From assembly GCA_016204695.1 (NCBI GenBank), contig JACQKD010000007.1, positions 1 through 55,180 of the forward strand: DNA of 55,180 bases. Direction: 5' to 3'. Below are positions 1 through 7,942 of the stretch, piece after piece (position 1 is the first letter of the stretch; each line of letters begins with the position of its first letter). This DNA is from Candidatus Kaiserbacteria bacterium. Its GTDB lineage: Bacteria; Patescibacteriota; Minisyncoccia; Phycocordibacterales; UBA918. The translations under genes were made by a program, and so were the position numbers. The notes beneath the pieces were generated by a model, which saw only the letters and a program-made list of their open reading frames with translations, was not told where the DNA came from and did no database searches.

Positions 1-30
1 CCTTTTCGATTCCTCTGAAGCCCCTGTCGA

Positions 31-70
31 CACAAATTTCCCCACGCATATGCGTGGGGGCTTTTGTGTC
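31..70. terminator. Hairpin downstream of tRNA-Arg(UCU)
   Basis: A perfect 10-bp palindromic stem (CCCCACGCAT/ATGCGTGGGG, 40-59) is flanked by a second pair of matching arms (CGACACAAA left, TTTGTGTCG right). It lies just 3' of the minus-strand tRNA and has short T/A runs on both sides, so it could end transcription in either direction. Confidence 0.5.
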
Positions 71-75
71 GAGGG

Positions 76-147
76 TGCCCCCGCGAGGAATCGACCCTCG
101 AATAGCGGCTTAGAAGTCCGCAGTTATATCCATTTAACTACAGGGGC
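76..147 (-). tRNA. tRNA-Arg (anticodon UCU)
   Basis: A 72-nt cloverleaf can be drawn on the minus strand: acceptor GCCCCTG pairs with CGGGGGC (one G-U), discriminator A, T-arm with GGTCGATTCC-type loop, and anticodon loop CTTCTAA giving UCU for AGA codons. The anticodon stem has an A/G mismatch next to the loop. The 3' CCA is not encoded, so a CCA-adding enzyme is needed. Confidence 0.93.
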
Positions 148-260
148 GAGCGAAGAGGATAATGAGAGTTTACTCGCATTATTTCTCTGAGCGAAGACCC
201 TGTATGCATTTAGCATACGAGGGCGAATGTCGCTCGTTTTCCACTCTACTTACATCTCCC

Positions 261-656
261 TTATTCCGCAACCGTCTCATCGATACTCGTCGGCTTCGTC
301 GACGTCGCGGTACTCGTCGCAACTTCCTCATCTGCGTCCGGCACTACCGCAGAAACGTTTCCGCCCAGCGACTCGTATGCTCTTTTGCGCACGCGGTATT
401 TCTCGAGCGTGCGAGTGATCAACTTCTGGTCGTACGAGACCTCCTCGATCGCCACATCGTATGCCTCGGTTACCTCACTGCTCTTGTACCAATACAGATA
501 TCCCGTACCGCCGCCTACCGACAAAAAGAGCGCCGCCGCGACAAAAAGACCGATGAGCCAGTCGCGCGCCGGATGCATGATGCGGCGGTCGGCATGACCT
601 TCGCTTCGGCGAAGAATGTGTTTTGCTATGGCAAAGATACTGCGCTTCTCAATCAT
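261..656 (-). CDS. Single-pass membrane protein of the pilus operon
   Basis: Predicted 131-aa protein, the last gene of the pilM-pilN-pilO-like series. A basic N-terminal region (about residues 1-32) is followed by one membrane segment (WLIGLFVAAALFLSVGGG, about 33-50), a helical stretch rich in charged residues and an acidic Thr/Ser-rich tail. The place and topology are those of small inner-membrane assembly proteins that follow pilO, but I see no PilP lipobox and no family signature. I chose the ATG at 656 rather than an upstream TTG because the extra residues look non-coding. Function is inferred from position only. Confidence 0.6.
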   Translation of the reverse strand: MIEKRSIFAIAKHILRRSEGHADRRIMHPARDWLIGLFVAAALFLSVGGGTGYLYWYKSSEVTEAYDVAIEEVSYDQKLITRTLEKYRVRKRAYESLGGNVSAVVPDADEEVATSTATSTKPTSIDETVAE

Positions 657-731
657 GGTTACTTGGGTACGTGAGCGGTTAAATGAACATGTGCGTGCAT
701 ATATATCGTGCGTGTCATTCAAACGAGTGGC

Positions 732-1265
732 TTACTTATACTTGGTCACATAGAGCCGATACGAGCCGCGCCACAGAGTCGTATCTTGTTCATCGCTCGC
801 CCGATCGACGAACGCACTGCGTACCTGCACCTGGTACGGCAACGTCTCAAATAGAGAGAGCATCTCGATCACCGATGAAAAGGAGCCAAGCACGCCGACT
901 TCAAGCGTCAGATACTCGAACGTATCACTCTCCTCGATAGCTTCCACCGCAAGCGAGCGCGTCTCCGTCGTCACACCTTTCGCACGTCCGAGTGCGCCGA
1001 TGATCGAGAGGAAGTCGACCACCGTGTCTTCGGTAAGAATAAATCCCGACAGCTCTGCGCGGTCGGCCGCCGTCTCGTCGGCAAGACGACCGAGCGACTT
1101 CGCCTCTTTTTCCGTAGCAATACGGAGTGCGCGCGCCGCAAGCCGTTCTTCGTAGACACGGTCTTTCCGCCAGGTCAGAAAGCCCATGCCGCCCGCCGCT
1201 CCGAACGCCAAAAGAAACACAAGAATCGAGAGGATGCAGAACCGCTTTGTTTCGGGTGTATACAT
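732..1265 (-). CDS. PilO-like type IV pilus inner-membrane protein
   Basis: 177 aa with the PilO layout: short cytoplasmic N-terminus, one TM helix (about residues 9-31, ILSILVFLLAFGAAGGMGFL), a periplasmic coiled-coil (about 35-75) and a C-terminal alpha/beta region (about 80-177) resembling the PilO ferredoxin-like fold. PilO dimerises with PilN and links the cytoplasmic PilM ring to the pilus machine. It starts 6 nt after the pilN-like stop, so the genes are co-transcribed. The assignment rests on layout and gene order; sequence signatures in this family are weak. Confidence 0.6.
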   Translation of the reverse strand: MYTPETKRFCILSILVFLLAFGAAGGMGFLTWRKDRVYEERLAARALRIATEKEAKSLGRLADETAADRAELSGFILTEDTVVDFLSIIGALGRAKGVTTETRSLAVEAIEESDTFEYLTLEVGVLGSFSSVIEMLSLFETLPYQVQVRSAFVDRASDEQDTTLWRGSYRLYVTKYK

Positions 1266-1271
1266 AGTATC

Positions 1272-1820
1272 TTATGTCTTCTTCTCGGCGAGCACGATGG
1301 TAAGCGTAAACGGCAGTTCTCGATCGGAAGCGAGATCGGAAACCGGCACCTCCGCTCGCGCAAAGAGCGGATTACGCTCAAGCGCGGCGGTGAACTGCGC
1401 GAGCGCTTCCCGCGTCGATGCCGTACCGCGCACCGTTACAGCATCGGGTCGCCCAACGGCACGCTCGTACGAAAATCCGTAGATAACGATGGCGTCGGTC
1501 TGGGACTTTCGCACTTCGGTGAGAATCTGCGACGGTGTCGGACCCGAATACGAAACCGCGAGCTGGAGCGCAAGATCATGCGCTCCCGAAAGCGCTTCGC
1601 GCGTCGCAAGATACTGTTCGGTATCCGACTCTTTTTCCAAAGTAATGATCTCTTGGGACAGCGCATCAAGTTGGCGTATGAGAAGCACATACGTCGGCCC
1701 GAGGAGCGCCGCGCCCACCGTCGCGACAGCAGCAAGCAGTAGCATCCATACGCTCACAACACGCGTAAAGTATTCGCGCTTGACGGCTTGTTTCGCTTCG
1801 GGAGAAAGAAAGTTGATCAT
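1272..1820 (-). CDS. PilN-like type IV pilus inner-membrane protein
   Basis: 182 aa. The N-terminus opens with MINFLSPEAK, close to the conserved INLLP-type peptide by which PilN binds PilM in well-studied systems, followed by a TM helix (about 24-49), a coiled coil (about 50-90) and a periplasmic ferredoxin-like domain. Its ATG overlaps the pilM stop by 4 bp (ATGA), suggesting translational coupling. Together with the PilM and PilO-like neighbours this is a type IV pilus or competence-type alignment subcomplex. Confidence 0.7.
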   Translation of the reverse strand: MINFLSPEAKQAVKREYFTRVVSVWMLLLAAVATVGAALLGPTYVLLIRQLDALSQEIITLEKESDTEQYLATREALSGAHDLALQLAVSYSGPTPSQILTEVRKSQTDAIVIYGFSYERAVGRPDAVTVRGTASTREALAQFTAALERNPLFARAEVPVSDLASDRELPFTLTIVLAEKKT

Positions 1821-2917
1821 ATCGATTCTTGCTCGATGCTATCGCGTAAGGCCAGACCGATTGCCGTCGCATACCCATACGAATACCGCAGACTGATCGG
1901 GGGGACGGCCCCGGACGGCAAAAAAACATTGCGCCACACATCCACCCGCTCGGCCTCGATGCCAAGTGTCTCGGTGAGGTATTCGGGAAGCCCCGCCATA
2001 TTGACGCTACCGCCGCAGAGGATGATCTTCTCGATCTTCCGTTCGCCGGAGGAGGCATTGCGCGTATTCCAATAGACGAGACGCGTCGCAATCTCGTCCC
2101 GCAGGGCGGCTACCGGAGACAAAAGCGTCTCGTACACATCATCTTTTTTCCCGCTGGCAAGGAGGCCGCGCTCATTTTTGAGCTCGGTGATCGCGGCCTC
2201 GTCGAGATCGTTGAATTGCCGCCGGAGTACCTCGCTGAATTGCTGGCCGCCGATGTCGATCGTCGAGGTGTAGAGCAATGTCTGTTTCTCCACGATGCCG
2301 AGTCCGCTTCGTACCCTGCCGATGTCGAGGATCATGGAAACACCCTTCTCCGTGCGCGGCACTGCGGCCCGAGCGATGGCGTCCGCTTCGACTTCAAGTG
2401 AGAGCGCCATCAGCCGCGCTTTTTTGCATGCATCATAGTAGGTGAGAATCGTCTCTTTGGCATAGACGGCGACACCGATATGCAAGAGCTGGTCGTCGGT
2501 CTCGTCTTCCACAATTTCATAATCAAAAAACGCATCTTTCGGTGAAAGCGGCACGTTTTCTTCCATGCGAAACTCGAGCAAGTTGCGAATGTCTTTTTCG
2601 GGCGTCCCGCGCTTGATAGTCGTCTCAAACAGGTAGGCGCGCTCTTCCGGGAGTGAAACGCGAATGTACGGCGTACCGCACACGGCGCGAACTTTCTCAA
2701 GCGCCTCGACCAGTCCGCCCACCTCCGCGATAGTACCCCGCACGACCACGCCCGCAGGCAGGGGGATGTCTCCCCAGTGAACAAGCGTGCGCGAGGAATT
2801 CTCGGTGTGAAATTGCACATACTTCAGCGACGACTCGGAAATGTCGACGCCCACGCTCGGCAATGTCATAAAGCGCGGCGGCGGGAATATGGCGGCGATG
2901 CGCGAAAGTGCGAACAT
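1817..2917 (-). CDS. pilM: PilM, actin-like type IV pilus assembly ATPase
   Basis: 366 aa. An actin/FtsA-like fold is indicated by the phosphate-1 motif near residue 22 (SVGVDISESSLKYVQF), a central SHS2-type insertion, a second phosphate loop (MILDIGRVRSGLGI, about 194-207) and the adenosine motif (IILCGGSVNMAGL, about 297-310). PilM forms the cytoplasmic ring that holds PilN. The start is supported by a TATACT hexamer at 2924-2929, leaving 6 nt to the ATG, so the mRNA is probably leaderless. It is the first gene of the operon. Confidence 0.88.
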   Translation of the reverse strand: MFALSRIAAIFPPPRFMTLPSVGVDISESSLKYVQFHTENSSRTLVHWGDIPLPAGVVVRGTIAEVGGLVEALEKVRAVCGTPYIRVSLPEERAYLFETTIKRGTPEKDIRNLLEFRMEENVPLSPKDAFFDYEIVEDETDDQLLHIGVAVYAKETILTYYDACKKARLMALSLEVEADAIARAAVPRTEKGVSMILDIGRVRSGLGIVEKQTLLYTSTIDIGGQQFSEVLRRQFNDLDEAAITELKNERGLLASGKKDDVYETLLSPVAALRDEIATRLVYWNTRNASSGERKIEKIILCGGSVNMAGLPEYLTETLGIEAERVDVWRNVFLPSGAVPPISLRYSYGYATAIGLALRDSIEQESI

Positions 2918-2931
2918 GCGTACAGTATACG

Positions 2932-2981
2932 ATGCGCGCCGCGCAAACGCAGTACGTAAAATGCACAGATGCGGCGCGCGC
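2932..2981. terminator. GC-rich hairpin between pilM and the upstream unit
   Basis: Inverted arms GCGCGCCGC and GCGGCGCGC enclose about 28 nt, starting at the stop of the tRNA-binding gene and ending at the pilM -10 region. There is no long T tract, so termination is only plausible. Confidence 0.35.
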
Positions 2982-3307
2982 TAGATCACGCGCGTACCCG
3001 CAGGCAGGTCGTTCGACGGAAGCAGGAGTGCAAATGTATCTTCGTGATGCGCCGCAAGCAACATGCCTTCGCTTTCCAGACCGCGGATCGTGCGATGTGC
3101 AAGATTGGTGAGAAACGGGCACTTCTTTCCGACAAGCGCCTGCGGGTCTGCGAAGAACGTGCGAATGCCCGAAATAATCTGACGCGGCCGCTCCTCGCCG
3201 AAATCAACAGTGAGTCTCAGAAGTTTGTCCGCGCCGTCGACTACGTCGACGGCGCGTATCTCCCCTATCGTTATCTCCAGTTTTGCAAAATCGTCGTATG
3301 CAATCAT
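2981..3307 (-). CDS. tRNA-binding domain protein (Trbp111/CsaA/MetG C-terminal type)
   Basis: 108 aa, all of it one OB-fold tRNA-binding domain: FAKLEITIGEIRAVDVVDGADKLL matches the start of the MetRS C-terminal domain and CsaA/Trbp111 families, and a GMLLAA motif near residue 80 matches their C-terminal strand. In other bacteria such proteins bind tRNA in trans or act with methionyl-tRNA synthetase. The ATG overlaps the ruvX stop by 4 bp. A perfect 12-bp inverted repeat (3230-3256) lies in codons 18-26. Whether it serves MetRS or has chaperone-like roles cannot be told from sequence. Confidence 0.85.
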   Translation of the reverse strand: MIAYDDFAKLEITIGEIRAVDVVDGADKLLRLTVDFGEERPRQIISGIRTFFADPQALVGKKCPFLTNLAHRTIRGLESEGMLLAAHHEDTFALLLPSNDLPAGTRVI

Positions 3308-3693
3308 AGTGTCTGTTGGTTGCGAGTGATATAACTGTCCAAAATAAGCGCGGCGGCGGACGCATCGGTCGCGGACGTACGACCCTGGATGCGTAGCGCG
3401 GCCTGGGTGCTGAACTGCTCCGGTTCAAGATACACCGGCACGGACAGCGCCTCGCGCAGGGCCGCGACAAATGCATCAATATCTTTCTGCACCTTGTTCG
3501 GTGCGCCGTCGAGGTCGTGCGACTTGCCGACGACAATGCCACCCACACCTTTGTCTTTGCACAACTCGCCTACGCGCGCAATGAGCGAATCATCGTTCCC
3601 GTATGTCGCATGGGGAAACGCCATTGCGCCATCCTCATCGGTAAGCGCAATCCCCACCCGCTTCGTCCCATAATCAATCCCCATAAGCCGCAT
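3304..3693 (-). CDS. ruvX: RuvX/YqgF family Holliday junction resolvase
   Basis: 129 aa RNase H-fold protein, near the usual family length. Motifs in order: MGIDYGTKRVGIAL (catalytic Asp), GIVVGKSHDLDG, VPVYLEPEQFST and TDASAAALILDSY with the C-terminal acidic residue. The family is linked to Holliday-junction resolution and pre-16S rRNA end processing. A TATGCT hexamer at 3700-3705 lies 6 nt before the ATG, favouring the MRLMGIDYG start over the inner Met and implying a leaderless transcript shared with the downstream tRNA-binding gene. Confidence 0.9.
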   Translation of the reverse strand: MRLMGIDYGTKRVGIALTDEDGAMAFPHATYGNDDSLIARVGELCKDKGVGGIVVGKSHDLDGAPNKVQKDIDAFVAALREALSVPVYLEPEQFSTQAALRIQGRTSATDASAAALILDSYITRNQQTL

Positions 3694-3778
3694 CGAAAAA
3701 GCATAGCATATGCCGCCACATATGCGCTTCGGAGAATATTTGCTACTATCAGAATCGCTGATACTGATAAGTTGGACT

Positions 3779-3861
3779 GGAGGGGTGTGCCGAATGGTAA
3801 GGCAGCGGTCTTGAAAACCGCCGGGAGCAATCCCTTGCAGGTTCGAGTCCTGTCCCCTCCG
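3779..3861 (+). tRNA. tRNA-Ser (anticodon UGA)
   Basis: An 83-nt class II cloverleaf: acceptor GGAGGGG/CCCCTCC, discriminator G, anticodon stem GCGGT/ACCGC around CTTGAAA (UGA), long variable arm CGGGAGCAATCCCTTG and T-arm GGTTCGAGTCC. CCA is not encoded. Confidence 0.95.
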
Positions 3862-3882
3862 CTAAATGAGAAATGAGGTCAT

Positions 3883-3902
3883 CGGCTCACAAGCCGTTTT
3901 TC
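3883..3902 (+). terminator. Terminator of tRNA-Ser
   Basis: Short hairpin CGGCT-CACA-AGCCG followed directly by TTTTT, about 20 nt downstream of the tRNA on the same strand. Confidence 0.6.
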
Positions 3903-3953
3903 TGAGTTGAAAGAATTTGCCGTCAAAGAGCAGAATCAGCTAAAATAATAAGC

Positions 3954-4358
3954 ATGGCAAAGTGGAGAAAAACAATTAGTCTAGACGAATACAATGAGAC
4001 ACTGAAGCCTGGTGGGGAGTTAAGCTGGGGAGATACTGTTCCCTTTGAGGCTGTTAGAACGCCTGAAGGGACTGAATGGGTAGCGTGGCATTGTGATAAT
4101 TTCCCCATACACTCTGCAAGAGACGCTCGTGGAACAATGTATATTCAAAGAAACGACTGCGGGCATTGGAATTTCTACGTGTATGATATTCGTGGATATG
4201 ATAGCGAAACTATAACCATCGACTCTCTGGGGGAAGAAATAACTGAAATTCCCCATGCAACCGTAAAGAGAATAGAAGAGATACCAGAACGCTTCAGAAA
4301 CTCAATGCCAGAACATTATAGGGTAAGGTTGGAGTATCTGGTAAATCAAGACTCCTAA
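3954..4358 (+). CDS. Hypothetical protein, 134 aa
   Basis: I do not recognise this gene. It is a soluble protein with no signal or membrane segment. A few features stand out: a Trp/Cys-rich centre (WVAWHCDN, near residue 45), a DCGHWNFYVYDIRGYD stretch suggesting beta strands, and a basic C-terminal region. Base composition is more AT-rich than in neighbouring genes and it sits alone just after a tRNA-Ser, a common site for acquired DNA. TAAAAT at 3941-3946, 7 nt before the ATG, suggests a leaderless mRNA. Confidence 0.65.
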   Translation: MAKWRKTISLDEYNETLKPGGELSWGDTVPFEAVRTPEGTEWVAWHCDNFPIHSARDARGTMYIQRNDCGHWNFYVYDIRGYDSETITIDSLGEEITEIPHATVKRIEEIPERFRNSMPEHYRVRLEYLVNQDS

Positions 4359-4527
4359 AAGATTCTCTAGTATTTCTAGAAGTCTGTCGCCAAAGAACAA
4401 CTTGAAATCGTCCTTTCCGTTCCGATTCAGGGCGAGGCGAGCGAAGGGGGGAATTCCGCCCGCCCAGCCCAGCCCGTTCCGTTCGGATATTTTCAAACAG
4501 ACACCGTAGATTTAACCCGAGTTGGAA
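4359..4527. other. Intergenic stretch between convergent genes
   Basis: 169 nt between the 134-aa gene and the amidohydrolase. It contains a purine-rich GAGGCGAGCGAAGGGGGGAA run and C-rich CCGCCCGCCCAGCCCAGCCC, which can pair loosely, but no clean terminator or ORF. Confidence 0.4.
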
Positions 4528-5730
4528 TCACTCTTCTTCACTTGTGCCGATGAGGCGTTCGGCGTTTTTGTGGGCGTACTTTTCTTGGACCGAGGGGTCG
4601 AGGCGGCCGATGAATGCGCGGGTGTAGTCGTTGAGCGCGATGGCGACGTCGAGGTCGAGCGACCACAGCGCGCTTCCCCCACGGTCGGTCCCCCAGAGCA
4701 CTTGGTCGGGATGCGCTTCGATAAAATCCTTCCACGTCGCCAAATCTTTTTTGAGGAGCGGCTCGTACTTTTCCAAATGGGTGAAGAATTTCTCTTTGGG
4801 GATGTCATGCCGCAGGAGCCACACGTCGCCATAGAGCTCGTCGACGCCGTAATACGCATTGGGATGGCGCTCCAGTATTTCGGCGATGTGCGATAGGTTT
4901 TGCTTGCCGCCTTCCCCGTACGGAATGAGTTGGTCGCCGTGCCAGATGAAATTGATATCGGGATTTGCCGAGAGGACTTTTTCAAAGCTCTCTTGCTGTC
5001 CTTGTCCCAAGTGGAAGTAGACCAGCAGTTTGTCTTTGCGCACCACCGGGTAAATGGCGAGCAGGCGCGAAGAGTCGGGAGGAAGCTCCGGTGCGCCAGT
5101 CGGGCCGCCGTGGTCGCCGCGCGCATAGAGACCTATCTCGCCATATCCTTTGAATAGACCGGGGACCACCTTGAGCATGTTTGAAAGTATGTCCGCCGTC
5201 ACCGTCGGGAAGCCGTCGGGACGGTCATCGCGGTCCGGCGGCATCAGAAACGGCACGAAACGGTCGGGATACCGCTCCATGGTCTTATCCACCACATCCA
5301 CGGATTCCGAAATAATCGGCTCCCACACCGGGAAAAAGGTGAACGCCTTGCTCGTACCCTCGGTATCCATCATGCAGACGTAATCCGCAATCGTGAGATT
5401 GACTCCGAGCGTCGGACGAAGCTCATCAGATGCAACGGGACCGTCCGGTATCGGCGCCATGTGGACGTGCGTGTCGACCATCGGCCCGAGATAGGACGAG
5501 CGGTACGGATGGCGTTCGGGCGGCGGCGGACAATTCGTCTCTTCCAAGGGTTTTCCAAGGGCGGCGGACACCCGGGTGTCCCAGACTTGCCCTATGACAA
5601 AAGACGCGTACGCCGACATGCGCCGTATCGCCTGCGCGTCCATCCTCCGCCACAGATGCACGCCGCCAAGAATAACCGCCACCACAAGCAATCCTCCAAG
5701 CACATACGCGCTTCGCCGATAGATACTCAT
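4528..5730 (-). CDS. Membrane-anchored amidohydrolase-family TIM-barrel protein
   Basis: 400 aa. One N-terminal TM helix (about residues 9-27) places a TIM-barrel metal hydrolase domain outside the membrane. Metal-site motifs: DTHVHM (HxH, about 85-90), FHLGQG, WHGDQ and WGTDRGG with the terminal Asp. This resembles the amidohydrolase-2/decarboxylase-like branch; the substrate is unknown. The ATG at 5730 is preferred over upstream in-frame codons because it precedes the TM segment and has TACCAT (5737-5742) 6 nt upstream, a leaderless pattern. It is transcribed divergently from the EamA transporter gene. Confidence 0.8.
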   Translation of the reverse strand: MSIYRRSAYVLGGLLVVAVILGGVHLWRRMDAQAIRRMSAYASFVIGQVWDTRVSAALGKPLEETNCPPPPERHPYRSSYLGPMVDTHVHMAPIPDGPVASDELRPTLGVNLTIADYVCMMDTEGTSKAFTFFPVWEPIISESVDVVDKTMERYPDRFVPFLMPPDRDDRPDGFPTVTADILSNMLKVVPGLFKGYGEIGLYARGDHGGPTGAPELPPDSSRLLAIYPVVRKDKLLVYFHLGQGQQESFEKVLSANPDINFIWHGDQLIPYGEGGKQNLSHIAEILERHPNAYYGVDELYGDVWLLRHDIPKEKFFTHLEKYEPLLKKDLATWKDFIEAHPDQVLWGTDRGGSALWSLDLDVAIALNDYTRAFIGRLDPSVQEKYAHKNAERLIGTSEEE

Positions 5731-5898
5731 GCGCCTATGGTAACGTGCGCTCGCGTCCTTGCCTATGCCCCGCAGTGCATATTCCGCCGCGATACGGAAG
5801 ACACTCTGGTATGCTTGTATGTGGGTTGTGTTGATTGTGTCAGATGTTGACACGTGATCGCGCCGACACAACCGCCGATCTGCCACCGACCGAATGAC

Positions 5899-6768
5899 AT
5901 GCCTCATTTCCTTGGAATATTATTTGCATTTGTCGCTCTGATCTCTTGGGGATTTGGAGATTTTTTCATACAGCAAACCATTCGAGCCATCGGGAGCTGG
6001 AAATCGCTCTTTTTTATCGGTGCGACCGGTTTCGTCGCGCTGTTCCCGTTTGTGTACGACGACCTGTTCGTCCTTGACGCGATGGATCTCCTTCTGCTTT
6101 GCGTACTTGGCATCGTAGTCCTCTTCACGACGCTCTTCGACTTCGAGGCGTTGCGCGAGGGAAAGATTGCCGTCGTCGAGCCGGTCATCGGACTCGAACT
6201 GCCGATCACCGTAGGCTTAAGCATGACCGTGGCGCGCGAATCGCTTTCCTTGTCGCAGATATTCGTCATCGGATTGATTTTTATCGGGATCATGTGTGCG
6301 ATCACCACTCATTGGACACATCTCCACCACAGACGAATGCTCGAAAAAGGGATCATTCTCGCCGGCATGGGCGCCATCGGCATGGCGCTTTGCAGTTTTC
6401 TTGTCGGTATCTCAAGCCGGAGCATATCGCCACTGGTCACCATTTGGTTTTCGCACTCGCTTTTGGCGGTCGTATGTATCGCGTATCTTGCCGCCGCGAA
6501 GGAGCTTCCGTCGCTCGTTTCGAGTATGCGGAAATATCCGAGATTGATCCTTAGTCAGAGCGTCCTCGACAACGCCGCATGGGTCGCATTCGCGACCGCG
6601 ACGACATTCGTCCCGATTGCGATCGCCGCAACCATCAGCGAGAGCTATGTCGCGCTTGCGGTACTGCTCGGTATCTTCGTCAATCGAGAGAAACTGAAAC
6701 CACACCAACTCGCGGGAATACTGCTTGCGGTGGCGGGCGCGATAGCACTCTCGTATATTTCCTCATAA
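5899..6768 (+). CDS. DMT/EamA-family transporter
   Basis: 289 aa with about ten hydrophobic helices arranged as two EamA repeats; the second ends with VLLGIFVNREKLKPHQLAGILLAVAGAI, the usual DMT signature (E in the penultimate helix loop, then G-I-L-L). Such transporters export amino acids or metabolites; the substrate cannot be told here. The ATG at 5899 was chosen because the preceding in-frame codons (from 5854) are hydrophilic and Pro/Cys-rich. Its stop lies inside the terminator at 6765-6790. A second EamA gene is at 34873-35811. Confidence 0.85.
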   Translation: MPHFLGILFAFVALISWGFGDFFIQQTIRAIGSWKSLFFIGATGFVALFPFVYDDLFVLDAMDLLLLCVLGIVVLFTTLFDFEALREGKIAVVEPVIGLELPITVGLSMTVARESLSLSQIFVIGLIFIGIMCAITTHWTHLHHRRMLEKGIILAGMGAIGMALCSFLVGISSRSISPLVTIWFSHSLLAVVCIAYLAAAKELPSLVSSMRKYPRLILSQSVLDNAAWVAFATATTFVPIAIAATISESYVALAVLLGIFVNREKLKPHQLAGILLAVAGAIALSYISS

Positions 6769-6790
6769 AACGAACGGTCGTTTTATGATT
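6765..6790 (+). terminator. Terminator of the EamA gene
   Basis: Inverted repeat ATAAAACGA-ACGG-TCGTTTTAT followed by GATTTT; the EamA stop codon lies within the left arm. Confidence 0.7.
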
Positions 6791-6857
6791 TTCCACCGTA
6801 TCTGCGGGCCATGTTGTGCACATATCCGCCGCATGCGCATGCTACACTGTATGCATC

Positions 6858-7328
6858 ATGGCGACGCAAGCACCGACGATCACATGGGAAGCGTTTGAGC
6901 ATCCGCATGTCGAAAAGAAGAGCGACTGGTATTGGGCGCTTGGCATCGTCGCCCTTGTCGGGGCGACGATCGCGGTCGTGTTCGACAATATTCTCTTCGC
7001 CATCGTCATTGTCTTGAGTGCGGTACTGATGGCGGTCGTCTCGACTCGCAAACCGTCGATCGTACCCTATGCGATCACGCCGCGCGGCATGCGCGTGGAC
7101 GACGAACTCTATCCCTACGCCACACTTGAGTCTTTTTGTATCGATGAAGAAGCACCGGCCGGACCGCAACTCATTCTGAAATCGACCGGCATGTTGCGGC
7201 CTCTCATGGTCATTCCCTTGCCACCCGAAGCGATCGAGGAAGTCGACACTATTCTCGCGGAGCGTCTTCCCGAGGAACATCTTGAAGAATCGCTCGCTCA
7301 CCGCCTGCTGGAATTTTTGGGATTTTAG
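6858..7328 (+). CDS. Two-helix membrane protein with C-terminal PH-like domain
   Basis: 156 aa: a Trp-rich cytoplasmic start (ITWEAFEHPHVEKKSDWYW), two adjacent TM helices (about 28-68) and a soluble C-terminal half with beta-strand periodicity (ITPRGMRVDDELYPYATLESFCIDEE) ending in a leucine-rich helix. The layout is that of bacterial PH-like membrane proteins common in Parcubacteria; function unknown. The ATG at 6858 leaves TACACT 9 nt upstream; the in-frame upstream ATG at 6816 adds a Cys-rich, unlikely segment. Confidence 0.7.
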   Translation: MATQAPTITWEAFEHPHVEKKSDWYWALGIVALVGATIAVVFDNILFAIVIVLSAVLMAVVSTRKPSIVPYAITPRGMRVDDELYPYATLESFCIDEEAPAGPQLILKSTGMLRPLMVIPLPPEAIEEVDTILAERLPEEHLEESLAHRLLEFLGF

Positions 7329-7380
7329 GGTTATTGTGTGATGTGTGAGTGGAGGATTTTCCCTCTGGCTTGCTCCCTGT

Positions 7381-7457
7381 ATAGCTTCGTGTATTTTCAC
7401 GAAGCTATCGGGAGCTCACTCAGACATCGGATGAGAGGCCTTCGGCTTCTCTCATCC
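7381..7457. terminator. Two hairpins between the PH-like gene and tRNA-Arg
   Basis: First hairpin: ATAGCTTCGTG-TATTTT-CACGAAGCTAT (7381-7408). Second: GGATGAGAG...CTCTCATCC with a stable UUCG-type loop (7429-7457). Neither has a downstream T tract on the plus strand; they may end transcription weakly or mark a processing site before the tRNA. Confidence 0.45.
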
Positions 7458-7466
7458 TTCTCGTTC

Positions 7467-7538
7467 GCTCCCGTCGTTCAACGGATAGGACGCAGGCTTG
7501 CGGAGCCTGTAATGGTGGTTCGATTCCTCCCGGGAGCA
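7467..7538 (+). tRNA. tRNA-Arg (anticodon GCG)
   Basis: A 72-nt cloverleaf with acceptor GCTCCCG/CGGGAGC, discriminator A, anticodon stem CAGGC/GCCTG around TTGCGGA (GCG), and T-arm GTGGTTCGATTCC. It reads CGC (and CGU by wobble). Most bacteria use tRNA-Arg(ACG), converted to inosine by TadA. CCA is not encoded. Confidence 0.88.
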
Positions 7539-7583
7539 CACATGCAAAAATGCCGGACAAAAGTCCGGCATTTTTGCATGTGT
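7539..7583. terminator. Bidirectional terminator between tRNA-Arg and rpsT
   Basis: Long near-perfect hairpin: arms CACATGCAAAAATGCCGGAC and GTCCGGCATTTTTGCATGTG around AAAA. A/T runs in both arms allow it to end both convergent units. Confidence 0.85.
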
Positions 7584-7584
7584 G

Positions 7585-7851
7585 CTATTTCCCCATCCGC
7601 GCTATCGCGCCGACAAGCCGCGACTTCTTTCGGGCGGCGGTATTCGCTTTGATAACGCCGCGCTTTGTCGCCTTGTCTATCGCCTGATACGCCTGCGGCA
7701 CAAGCGCTTGTGCATCTTCTCTCTTGCCCGCCACAACCAGCTTGCGTACCTGCTTCAGCGCCTCATTCATCGTCTTTTTTCGACGCAGGTTAAACACATG
7801 CTTGTGCAGGGATGCTCGATGCGCTTTTTTCGCTCCTTTGGTGATTGCCAT
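7585..7851 (-). CDS. rpsT: 30S ribosomal protein S20
   Basis: 88 aa, the normal length for bS20. It begins MAITKGAKKAHRASLHKHVFN, typical of the basic N-terminal helix that binds 16S rRNA, and has the conserved KRGVIKANTAARKKSRL motif (about 62-78). It is a monocistronic gene on the minus strand: TATAGT lies 11 nt before the ATG and a bidirectional terminator follows. Confidence 0.95.
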   Translation of the reverse strand: MAITKGAKKAHRASLHKHVFNLRRKKTMNEALKQVRKLVVAGKREDAQALVPQAYQAIDKATKRGVIKANTAARKKSRLVGAIARMGK

Positions 7852-7880
7852 ACTTGCCCGCCACTATAGCCCACGCACCG

Positions 7881-7928
7881 AAAAAACGCAATGAGTTCCG
7901 CCGCATGGCGGAACTCATTGCGTTTTTT
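7881..7928. terminator. Terminator of the large secreted-protein gene
   Basis: Arms AAAAAACGCAATGAGTTCCG and CGGAACTCATTGCGTTTTTT around CCGCATGG, a 20-bp-plus perfect stem. It lies 15 nt after the stop of the 1137-aa gene and upstream of the rpsT promoter. Confidence 0.88.
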
Positions 7929-7942
7929 GGCTTCCCCTGCGA

